Positions 5,875-12,537 of a stretch of 18,944 bases of DNA are shown in pieces. A model generated the notes under the pieces. That model was not told the origin of the DNA. It made no database searches and worked only from the letters and a program-made list of their open reading frames with translations. Each line of letters begins with the position of its first letter. The stretch's first letter is position 1. This DNA comes from an uncultured Eubacteriales bacterium (GTDB lineage Bacteria; Bacillota; Clostridia; Oscillospirales; CAG-272). Both the position numbers and the translations under genes were made by a program. The DNA is taken from NCBI GenBank assembly GCA_934467435.1, contig CAKSLR010000018.1, forward strand, positions 1-18,944, in the 5' to 3' direction.

Positions 5875-8103
5875 ATGGAAGCCAGGCAGGAGAGCATCGG
5901 CGGCACCGTAGAGGACATTGTGTACCGCAATGCGGCGAATGATTATACGGTGCTGGAGATGACGGCGGATGACGGTACGGAGCTGACGGCGGTCGGTGTG
6001 ATGCCGTATGTGGCAGAAGGGGAAGAACTCGTTTTGTACGGGAACTTTACCAATCACCCGACCTACGGCAGACAGTTTTCCGTTGCGACGTATGAAAAAC
6101 GGCTGCCCTCCGATGTGCATGCCATTTTGCGCTACCTTTCCTCCGGCGCGGTGAAGGGCATCGGCCCTTCCACCGCCGCAAAGATCGTGAATCGCTACGG
6201 AACGGAAAGTTTTGACGTGATTGAAAATCACCCCGAGTGGCTTGCGGATATTCCGGGCATTTCGCGGAAAAAGGCGGCGGCAATCAGCGCCGCCTTCCGT
6301 GAGCAAAGCGGCGTGCGTTCGGTGATGATGTTTTGCCGCGATTTCTTCGGTGCTGCCACTTCCACAAAGGTCTATCGGCGCTTCGGCGCGGGGGCGGTGG
6401 GAATGATTCAGAAAAATCCCTATTGCCTGTGCGATGGAACATTGGGCGTGGGGTTTGAGAAGGCGGATGAGATTGCTGCGGCGCTGGGGATGGACAAGTT
6501 CTCCTTTGTCCGGCTGGAGAGCGGGCTGCGGTACCTTTTGCGGACCCATGCTGCTGCAAACGGGCATGTTTGCCTCCCGCAGGCACAACTCCTCTCCGAG
6601 GCGGAACGGCAACTGGGCGCGCCGGCGGAACTGCTGCGCACGACTCTGGATGCCTGCCGAAAGAACGGAACCCTGGTCGCTTATCCGAACGCGGAAGATC
6701 GGGAAAATCCTTTTATTTTTATGGATGAAAATGCATCTGCCGAACAATATGTCGCGGAAAGATTGCTGGCGCTGGACCGTTTTTCCACCGCTTACAGTAC
6801 CACGGATATTGATCTTTTGTTGGCGGAGGCAGAGGAAGCGCAGGGCATCCGCTTTGCCGACTTGCAGCGGCAAGCCATCTTTTCGGCGCTTGGCGGAGGC
6901 GTGCTGATTGTGACGGGAGGACCCGGAACGGGAAAAACGACAGTGGTGCAGGCGCTGCTGCGGATCTTTGAGCGCCTCGGCAACCATGTGGCGCTCGCCG
7001 CTCCGACCGGGCGCGCGGCAAAACGGATGTCGGAGGCAAGCGGGTGCGAAGCTAAAACCGTCCATCGGATGCTGGAGATGGAGCGTACGGAAGACGAGGG
7101 AGAGGGAACCGTGCGTTTTAACCGCAACGCCACCAATCCTCTGGATGAAGATGTGGTCATTGTGGATGAGATGTCCATGATGGATCTGCCCCTGATGCAG
7201 GGGCTTTTGCGGGCGATGCGGAATGGCACCCGCCTGATTCTGATCGGGGATGCCGACCAGCTTCCTTCGGTCGGCATGGGGAATGTGCTGTGCGATCTGA
7301 TTCAGTCGGCGTGTTTTCACACCGTACGCCTGACGGAAATTTTCCGCCAATCGCAAAAAAGCCTGATTGTGACCAATGCCCATCGCGTCAACGAGGGCGA
7401 GATGCCTCGCCTGGATGTAACCGACAGTGACTTTTTCTTCGTTGAACGCCGCGCGGACGCTCAGGTTGCCGGCACGGTACTTTCTCTTCTCCGTGACCGG
7501 TTGCCGCGCGCTTACGGCGAAGGAATCCGGGATAAGATTCAGGTCATAACGCCGTCAAAGAAAGGCAGCGCCGGCACGGAATATCTGAACCGCATTCTGC
7601 AGGAGGCACTGAATCCACCACAGAAAGGTCGCACGGAACTGCGGGTGGGGAATCACGTGTTCCGGGAAGGTGACCGCGTGATGCAGGTAAAAAACAATTA
7701 CGATATTCCGTGGGAGAAAAACGGCGTCAGCGGCAGCGGAATCTTCAACGGAGATATCGGCGTCATTGAAGAAATGGACGCGGAGGAAGAATGCCTGCGG
7801 ATCCGCTATGACGACCGTCTTGCTACCTATGACTATACGCTGGCAGAGGAACTGGAGCACGCTTACGCCATTACCGTACATAAAAGTCAGGGGTGCGAGT
7901 ATCCGGTGGTCATTCTGCCGGTTTACACCTGCGCCCCGCAACTTCTGACACGGAACATGATTTATACCGCCGTGACGCGGGCAAGAGAAATGGTGGTGCT
8001 GGTTGGGAACCGGGATGTGGTCAAACGTATGGTGGATAACAACCGGCATGACCGCCGTTTTACCTGCCTCCCGGTGCGTTTAAAGGAATCTGCTCATGGA
8101 TAA
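5875..8103 (+). CDS. recD2: RecD2-type 5'-3' DNA helicase (SF1B)
   Basis: A 742-residue ATP-dependent helicase of the RecD2 (YrrC) group, the free-standing relative of RecD found in bacteria without RecBC, with roles in replication-fork and recombination repair. Domain order: N-terminal OB-like region (about 5-75), helix-hairpin-helix elements GIGPSTAAKI and IPGISRKKAAAI (about 96-145), SF1 helicase core from about 320, with Walker A GGPGTGKTT (K354), motif II DEMSMMD (D431-E432), motif III GDADQLPSVGMGNVL, an SH3-like insert, and C-terminal ITVHKSQGCEYPVVI and YTAVTRARE. Length fits the family's 720-800. The ATG abuts the stop of the previous gene, and the last 8 bp overlap comF. Confidence 0.97.
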   Translation: MEARQESIGGTVEDIVYRNAANDYTVLEMTADDGTELTAVGVMPYVAEGEELVLYGNFTNHPTYGRQFSVATYEKRLPSDVHAILRYLSSGAVKGIGPSTAAKIVNRYGTESFDVIENHPEWLADIPGISRKKAAAISAAFREQSGVRSVMMFCRDFFGAATSTKVYRRFGAGAVGMIQKNPYCLCDGTLGVGFEKADEIAAALGMDKFSFVRLESGLRYLLRTHAAANGHVCLPQAQLLSEAERQLGAPAELLRTTLDACRKNGTLVAYPNAEDRENPFIFMDENASAEQYVAERLLALDRFSTAYSTTDIDLLLAEAEEAQGIRFADLQRQAIFSALGGGVLIVTGGPGTGKTTVVQALLRIFERLGNHVALAAPTGRAAKRMSEASGCEAKTVHRMLEMERTEDEGEGTVRFNRNATNPLDEDVVIVDEMSMMDLPLMQGLLRAMRNGTRLILIGDADQLPSVGMGNVLCDLIQSACFHTVRLTEIFRQSQKSLIVTNAHRVNEGEMPRLDVTDSDFFFVERRADAQVAGTVLSLLRDRLPRAYGEGIRDKIQVITPSKKGSAGTEYLNRILQEALNPPQKGRTELRVGNHVFREGDRVMQVKNNYDIPWEKNGVSGSGIFNGDIGVIEEMDAEEECLRIRYDDRLATYDYTLAEELEHAYAITVHKSQGCEYPVVILPVYTCAPQLLTRNMIYTAVTRAREMVVLVGNRDVVKRMVDNNRHDRRFTCLPVRLKESAHG

Positions 8104-8869
8104 TACGCTGATTCTGAAAGCAAAGCATGCCGCCACAACGCTTTTGCGGTTGCTTTATGTTCCGAAATGCGCTGCCTGCGGGGCAAGGCTGTCTCTTCGG
8201 GAAGCAGAGCAGGGCGTTTTGTGTCCGCTCTGCTTCCTTCGCTATGAAAACGAAAAAGATGCCACCTGCCCGGTTTGCGCTGCCCGGCTGTCTTCCTGTA
8301 CCTGCCTTGCGCCGGGCATGCCGAAAACCGCGGCGCGGAAGATGGTTAAGCTCGTGCGTTACCGCCCGCGGGAGGACGAAACTTCGGCACGGATGTTCTA
8401 TACGCTGAAACATAAGAATCTGGTTGATTTGCAACGGTTCTTTGCAGGAGAGTTGGCGGCGCCGCTTGCCAAAATTCTTCCGTGCAAACGGGAGGAATAT
8501 CTTGTGACCTACCCGCCGCGCAGCCGATCCTCCTACCGGCGGGATGGGTTTGACCATTCCGCAGCACTCGGGCGGGAACTTGCCGCAAAACTCGGGGTCG
8601 CCTTTCTTCCGACTCTTTCCCGCGGCAATACCGGTGTGCAGAAGAAACTTTCCCGCACCGCACGTCTGCAAGCGGCAGCGGAAAGTTATGCACTGCGGCC
8701 GAGCGTGGATCTGCACGGCAAACATGTCATTCTGGTAGATGATATTGCCACCACCGGCGCTACCCTTACCGCCGCCTGTCGCCTTTTGCGGCGCGCCGGT
8801 GCGAAAGAAGTGATTTTTGCCGTGCTGGCAATTACGCCGGCGGCGTTTTCGGGGGCAGGGCGTGGGTAA
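8096..8869 (+). CDS. comF: ComF family protein (phosphoribosyltransferase-like)
   Basis: A 257-residue ComF/GntX family protein. An N-terminal zinc-finger region carries PKCAACGARL, CPLCF and CPVCAARL Cys pairs followed by a CTC motif; the C-terminal half is a type I phosphoribosyltransferase fold with the PRPP loop VILVDDIATTGATL at about 212-225. In B. subtilis ComFC is needed for DNA uptake; in non-competent relatives the role is unclear and may concern recombination. The ATG overlaps the recD2 stop by 8 bp, and the recD2-comF pairing supports a DNA-processing context. I see no complete competence system in the window. Confidence 0.92.
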   Translation: MDNTLILKAKHAATTLLRLLYVPKCAACGARLSLREAEQGVLCPLCFLRYENEKDATCPVCAARLSSCTCLAPGMPKTAARKMVKLVRYRPREDETSARMFYTLKHKNLVDLQRFFAGELAAPLAKILPCKREEYLVTYPPRSRSSYRRDGFDHSAALGRELAAKLGVAFLPTLSRGNTGVQKKLSRTARLQAAAESYALRPSVDLHGKHVILVDDIATTGATLTAACRLLRRAGAKEVIFAVLAITPAAFSGAGRG

Positions 8870-8893
8870 ATCCAAGAAAAATCAAAAAAATCG

Positions 8894-8922
8894 TTGCAAT
8901 TTCCTTTATGGTATAGTATAAT
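8894..8922 (+). promoter_or_regulatory. sigma-A promoter of the mreB-like operon
   Basis: TTGCAA at 8894-8899 and TATAAT at 8917-8922 are 17 bp apart. A leader of about 70 nt follows, containing AACACGC (8946-8952) complementary to GCGTGTT (8967-8973), a 7-bp stem with no T-run. No terminator is visible between comF and this promoter. Confidence 0.8.
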
Positions 8923-8998
8923 AAAATTTGATCATTATTGCAAAAAACACGCATCCACGGACGGGGGCGTGTTCGATGCTGTCCTGAGGGGAAACATC

Positions 8999-10024
8999 AT
9001 GCATAAAGAAATCGGAATTGACCTGGGAAGTGCCAATATCCTCGTCAGTACCGCAGAGGAAGGAATCATTGCCAAAGAGGCGGCTGTGGCTGCCATCGAC
9101 CGGGAAAGCAACCGCCTGCAGGCAATCGGCGCGGCGGCGGAACAGTGTGCGCAGGAAACGGCGAAGAGCGTGGTTCTCGTGCGACCGCTGCGGTCAGGGA
9201 TCCTTGCAGATGCAGAGGCAACGCGTGCCATGCTGTTGCACGCAATTCGTGAAACCTGCGGAAATCTGGTGATCAAACCCCGCGTTCTGATCGGGGTTCC
9301 TTTTGATCTGACCGAAGAAGGGGAGACACTGCTCGAATGGACGGCGGCGCGTGCCGGCGCCCGTGAAACCTTTTTTGTTTATACGCCGATCGCTGCCATG
9401 GTGGGGCTCGGGCTCTTGTCGGACAGCGCTGTGCTGATTGCGGACATCGGTGCCTCCCAGACCAATCTCATGCTCTCTGGTGGCGGAAAGGTTCTTTACA
9501 AAAAGACCATCAAAGTCGGCGGGGATGCCTTTGATAACGCGATCTCGGCATATCTCCTTGAAAAGTATCAGATGAAAATCAATGCCCGTTCGGCAGAAAC
9601 CATCAAACTTCGCATCGGCACGGTTTGGATCAACCGGGAAGAGCGGATGATCGATGTAAAGGGAAAACATGCCGGAGACGGGAAGGCGGTCACGGTACAC
9701 CTTTCCTCCCGCGAGATGTTTGATGCGTTTGAAGAACCCATGGCGCAACTCATCGCCGCATTCTGCGATGCCATTGCCGCCATTCCTTCCGCGTATGTGG
9801 GGGAAGTATTCCACCGGGGGATTCTGCTTTGCGGCGGTGCATGTCAACTCGACGGACTGGATAAAATGATATCCGGTGTGACCGGGGTCAATACCCGGGT
9901 GGTGGAACGCCCGGATGAGGTGGTGGCAGATGGTCTCGCCAAAATTCTTGCCGATTTGCCAACCGCGATGAAGAACGAAAAAATCAATGTTTCCGCACTT
10001 TGTATGCGGGCAGATTGGAGATAA
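8999..10024 (+). CDS. divergent MreB/Mbl-like actin-fold ATPase
   Basis: A 341-residue protein with the layout of MreB, the actin homologue that guides cell-wall synthesis along the cell. Visible are phosphate-1 GIDLGSANILV (D8), phosphate-2 at IADIGASQTNL (D149), GGDAFDNAI, AETIKLRIG, the adenosine motif ILLCGGACQLDGLD, and a closing RPDEVVADGLAKIL region. In canonical MreB the second phosphate loop is DIGGGTT; here two glycines are replaced by Ala and Ser and one Thr by Gln, so ATP hydrolysis may be altered. The start is the ATG at 8999 after GAGGGGAAA; an in-frame ATG at 8894 lies in the promoter. It heads an operon with a tiny membrane peptide, pncB and a lipoprotein. It could be a second, specialised MreB paralogue rather than the main one. 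Confidence 0.82.
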   Translation: MHKEIGIDLGSANILVSTAEEGIIAKEAAVAAIDRESNRLQAIGAAAEQCAQETAKSVVLVRPLRSGILADAEATRAMLLHAIRETCGNLVIKPRVLIGVPFDLTEEGETLLEWTAARAGARETFFVYTPIAAMVGLGLLSDSAVLIADIGASQTNLMLSGGGKVLYKKTIKVGGDAFDNAISAYLLEKYQMKINARSAETIKLRIGTVWINREERMIDVKGKHAGDGKAVTVHLSSREMFDAFEEPMAQLIAAFCDAIAAIPSAYVGEVFHRGILLCGGACQLDGLDKMISGVTGVNTRVVERPDEVVADGLAKILADLPTAMKNEKINVSALCMRADWR

Positions 10025-10027
10025 CCC

Positions 10028-10129
10028 ATGCGAGAGAAGTTGTATATTCGCATTCTTTGCTTCGTGCTGGCGGCACTGATGATCGGTGCCTCTGCCTATT
10101 ACATAATCTATTTTGCGACGCTTGCCTAA
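10028..10129 (+). CDS. small single-pass membrane peptide (33 aa)
   Basis: A short ORF, 33 codons plus stop, lies 3 bp after the MreB-like gene. It encodes a basic start (MREKLYIR) and one hydrophobic helix of about 22 residues running to near the C-terminus, with YYIIYF at the end. It fills the gap before pncB exactly, is in a tight operon, and its stop lies 18 bp before the pncB ATG. No ribosome binding site is obvious, so translation would rely on coupling to the preceding gene. I do not recognise a family; a partner or anchor for the upstream actin homologue is possible but is inference. Confidence 0.55.
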   Translation: MREKLYIRILCFVLAALMIGASAYYIIYFATLA

Positions 10130-10147
10130 GAGGAAAGGAACGGTTTC

Positions 10148-11587
10148 ATGAATCAGGAAAACTACACGCTGCTCTGCGACTACTATGAACTTACCATGGC
10201 GAACGGTTACTTCGCCCTCGGCAGGCAAAATGAGATCGCGTATTTCGATGTCTTTTTTCGCACCATTCCCGATGGGGGCGGTTTTGCCATTTTCGCGGGG
10301 TTAGAGCAGATTGTATCTTATGTGCGCAACCTGCGCTTTACCGAGGAAGATATCCGTTTTCTGCGCGGTAAGGGTATTTTCAGCGAGGATTTTCTCAATT
10401 ATCTGCGCAATTTTCATTTCAGCGGCGATATTTATGCCGTGCGGGAAGGAACACCGATTTTCCCCGGTGAGCCGATTCTGACCGTCCGCGCTCCTGCCAT
10501 CGAAGCGCAGATCATCGAAACCTTTGTTCTTCTGACCGTGAATCTGCAGTCGCTGGTTGCCACAAAAGCCAATCGCATCGTACGCGCAGCGGAAGGGCGC
10601 CCGGTTGCCGAGTTTGGTTCCCGCCGCGCGCAGGGGGCGCAAGGGGCAATTCTCGGTGCGCGCGCCGCGTATATTGGCGGTTGCAGCAGTACCGCCTGCA
10701 CCATCAGTGACCGGGATTATCATATTCCCGCCTCCGGTACCATGGCGCATTCCTGGGTGCAGATGTTTGAGGATGAATACACCGCTTTTTCTGCCTACTG
10801 CAAACTTTATCCGAACAACGCGACGCTGTTGGTAGATACCTACAACGTGCTGGAAAGCGGGGTGCCGAATGCAATCCGCGTCTTCCGTGAACAGGGCATT
10901 ACCCATGGCGGGATCCGTATTGATTCCGGAGACATAGCCTACCTTTCCAAAAAGGCACGCAAAATGCTGGATGAAGCCGGGCTGCCCGACTGTAAGATCA
11001 TTGCCAGCAATTCGCTTGACGAATTTCTGATTCGTGACCTCATCTCGCAGGGGGCGCGTGTCGATGCCTTCGGCGTCGGGGAACGTCTCATTACCGCCAA
11101 GAGCGACCCTGTGTTCGGTTGCGTGTACAAACTGGCGGCGGTGGAAGATGAACTCGGTAATATCATTCCGAAGATCAAGATCAGCGAGAATACCGAAAAG
11201 ATTACAAATCCGTCCTTCAAAAAAGTTTACCGTATCATTGACAGGGCAAGCGGACAGCCGATTGCCGACTATATCACCATGGCAGATGAGGAGATTGACG
11301 AGAGCCAGCCGCTTGAACTCTTTGATCCGATCAGTACCTGGAAAAAGAAAACCGTAACCGATTACATCGCACGCCCCCTGTATGAAACGATTTTCCGCGA
11401 TGGGGTGTGCGTGTATGATCTGCCCGATATCGACGAGGTTAAATCTTATTGCGCGGGGGAGGTTGCTTTGCTATGGGATGAGGTCAAGCGCTTTGAGAAT
11501 CCGCATCGTTACTACGTAGATCTTTCGCCCGCACTTTGGAAACTGCGTCACAGAATGCTCGAACATGAGGGGAAGTTAGATGTTTAA
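10148..11587 (+). CDS. pncB: nicotinate phosphoribosyltransferase
   Basis: A 479-residue NAPRTase that joins nicotinate and PRPP, with ATP hydrolysis, to form nicotinate mononucleotide in the NAD salvage (Preiss-Handler) pathway. Signatures are YELTMANGYF near the N-terminus, EFGSRRAQG at about 154-162, GTMAHSWVQMF, RIDSGDIAYLSKKARKMLD and NSLDEFLI followed by VDAFGVGERLITAKSDPVFGCVYKL. The length suits the clostridial form. The ATG follows AGGAAAGGA at 10131-10139. The last 8 bp overlap the start of the lipoprotein gene. Its place behind an mreB-like gene does not by itself explain its role; simple co-expression is the cautious reading. Confidence 0.96.
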   Translation: MNQENYTLLCDYYELTMANGYFALGRQNEIAYFDVFFRTIPDGGGFAIFAGLEQIVSYVRNLRFTEEDIRFLRGKGIFSEDFLNYLRNFHFSGDIYAVREGTPIFPGEPILTVRAPAIEAQIIETFVLLTVNLQSLVATKANRIVRAAEGRPVAEFGSRRAQGAQGAILGARAAYIGGCSSTACTISDRDYHIPASGTMAHSWVQMFEDEYTAFSAYCKLYPNNATLLVDTYNVLESGVPNAIRVFREQGITHGGIRIDSGDIAYLSKKARKMLDEAGLPDCKIIASNSLDEFLIRDLISQGARVDAFGVGERLITAKSDPVFGCVYKLAAVEDELGNIIPKIKISENTEKITNPSFKKVYRIIDRASGQPIADYITMADEEIDESQPLELFDPISTWKKKTVTDYIARPLYETIFRDGVCVYDLPDIDEVKSYCAGEVALLWDEVKRFENPHRYYVDLSPALWKLRHRMLEHEGKLDV

Positions 11588-11834
11588 CCGAATCGGCGGC
11601 AAAGGCTTTTTCTGTTTGTTTTTGATTGTTGTCCTTTTTCTTGTGCTTCTTCTCGCGGCGTGCAGCGGGGAGGATGCCGGCACGTGGATTCCCGGCGGTA
11701 ACATTGTGCATGACACCAGCCACCGGCAGGATTCCGTAACCACGGCAGGTTCCGGTGCAACGGTGACCACAAAAAGACCCTATATCGGTACGCGCGATCC
11801 GGTTTTGTTGCCGGGTCTGCCGACGAATGAATAA
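11580..11834 (+). CDS. small predicted lipoprotein of unknown function
   Basis: An 84-residue ORF with a type II (lipoprotein) signal peptide: basic start, hydrophobic stretch at about 10-27, lipobox LAAC with the acylated cysteine at position 28. The mature part is only about 57 residues, low in hydrophobics and rich in Thr, Gly, Pro and Ser, so it is probably disordered and lies at the outer face of the membrane. The ATG is preceded by GAGGGGAAG and overlaps the pncB stop. The strong terminator beginning 7 bp after its stop shows it is the last gene of the operon. No family was recognised. Confidence 0.68.
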   Translation: MFNRIGGKGFFCLFLIVVLFLVLLLAACSGEDAGTWIPGGNIVHDTSHRQDSVTTAGSGATVTTKRPYIGTRDPVLLPGLPTNE

Positions 11835-11840
11835 CCCGAA

Positions 11841-11877
11841 TTCCGGCGGCGCCCAGGCGTCGCCGGAAAACTTTTTG
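11841..11877 (+). terminator. intrinsic terminator of the mreB-like/pncB operon
   Basis: TTCCGGCGGCGC pairs with GCGTCGCCGGAA in a 12-bp stem with a 4-nt loop (one G-T pair), followed by TTTTT at 11872-11876. Confidence 0.9.
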
Positions 11878-11896
11878 CATTTCTTTGTAAAAGCCC

Positions 11897-11930
11897 TTGA
11901 CAAATACACATGAACGTGCTATCATATGAT
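11897..11930 (+). promoter_or_regulatory. promoter and probable operator of the metal-efflux operon
   Basis: TTGACA at 11897-11902 and TATCAT at 11920-11925 are 17 bp apart. The -10 box lies in the perfect 10-bp palindrome ATCATATGAT (11921-11930), and ATGA at 11910-11913 faces TCAT at 11922-11925. ATGAACG also occurs twice, at 11910-11916 and 11942-11948, 32 bp apart. These overlap the position where an ArsR-family repressor would block transcription of its own gene, so an autoregulatory operator is likely, though which dyad is bound is not certain. Confidence 0.65.
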
Positions 11931-11957
11931 TGTAAATTCAAATGAACGGAGGCTCAA

Positions 11958-12311
11958 ATGAACAAGACACATGACCACACAGCGCTTCTCGGTATGGTAC
12001 AGCGCGAATTGCCGAAGGACGATCAGTTATGCGATCTCGCAGATCTTTTCCGCGTGTTCGGTGATACCACGCGCATCCGCATTCTGTACGCACTTTTTGA
12101 GTCGGAACTTTGCGTATGCGCCATCTCAGAACTGCTCGGCATGACGCAGTCGGCCATATCCCATCAGTTGGCGGTTTTGAAACAAGCCAACCTGGTGGCG
12201 TGCCGTCGGGAAGGGAAAACCATTTATTATTTTCTTGCCGATGACCATGTCCGCACGCTGATCCGTCAGGGCTTTGAACATTTGACCGAAGAAAGGGAGA
12301 AAAAGAAATGA
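11958..12311 (+). CDS. ArsR/SmtB-family metal-sensing repressor (CadC-like)
   Basis: A 117-residue winged-helix repressor of the ArsR/SmtB family; in this family, metal binding releases DNA and turns on efflux genes. Two metal-site signatures are visible. The alpha-3 site has ELCVC (C52, C54), as in CadC/ArsR. The alpha-5 site has D95-x-H97-x10-H108-x2-E111, an exact match to the SmtB/CzrA zinc pattern. The recognition helix is MTQSAISHQLAVLKQANLV. CadC of S. aureus likewise has both sites, with two further N-terminal Cys; here the N-terminus has H5 and H7 but no Cys in that region. The ATG is preceded by CGGAGG, and the stop overlaps the next gene by ATGA. The likely inducers are Zn, Cd or Pb. 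Confidence 0.92.
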   Translation: MNKTHDHTALLGMVQRELPKDDQLCDLADLFRVFGDTTRIRILYALFESELCVCAISELLGMTQSAISHQLAVLKQANLVACRREGKTIYYFLADDHVRTLIRQGFEHLTEEREKKK

Positions 12312-12526
12312 AACAATCTTGGCAACTGGAAGATTTGGACTGCGCACATTGCGCCATGAAAATGCAGGAGGCGATTGAGAAAATTGAGGGCGTGGAATCT
12401 GCCAGTGTGAATTTTCTTTCGGCGCGCCTGACCATCGAGGCACCGGAAGAGAAGATGGCTGCCATTATTCGCGAGGCAGTGAAGGTGTGCCATAAAATCG
12501 AGCCGGACTGCCGTATCCTTGTGTGA
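12308..12526 (+). CDS. free-standing HMA-domain metal chaperone
   Basis: A 72-residue protein that is a single heavy-metal-associated domain with the metal-binding motif DCAHCAMKM (C12, C15), the beta-alpha-beta-beta-alpha-beta layout, and no membrane segment. It starts inside the repressor stop codon (ATGA overlap) and ends 11 bp before the ATPase. Because the ATPase next to it lacks an N-terminal HMA domain, this protein probably does that domain's work in trans, handing the metal to the pump or acting as a regulatory domain. Confidence 0.88.
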   Translation: MKQSWQLEDLDCAHCAMKMQEAIEKIEGVESASVNFLSARLTIEAPEEKMAAIIREAVKVCHKIEPDCRILV

Positions 12527-12537
12527 GGTGAAATTTT

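Noticed and set aside
5608..7383. 591-codon open frame on the minus strand opposite recD2
   Set aside because: It is fully antisense to a clear RecD2 helicase with all motifs. Its composition (very rich in His, Arg and Gln) is typical of a shadow frame in GC-rich coding DNA.
8060..8875. 271-codon minus-strand frame opposite comF
   Set aside because: It is antisense to comF, whose Cys motifs and PRPP loop are clear, and has no ribosome binding site.
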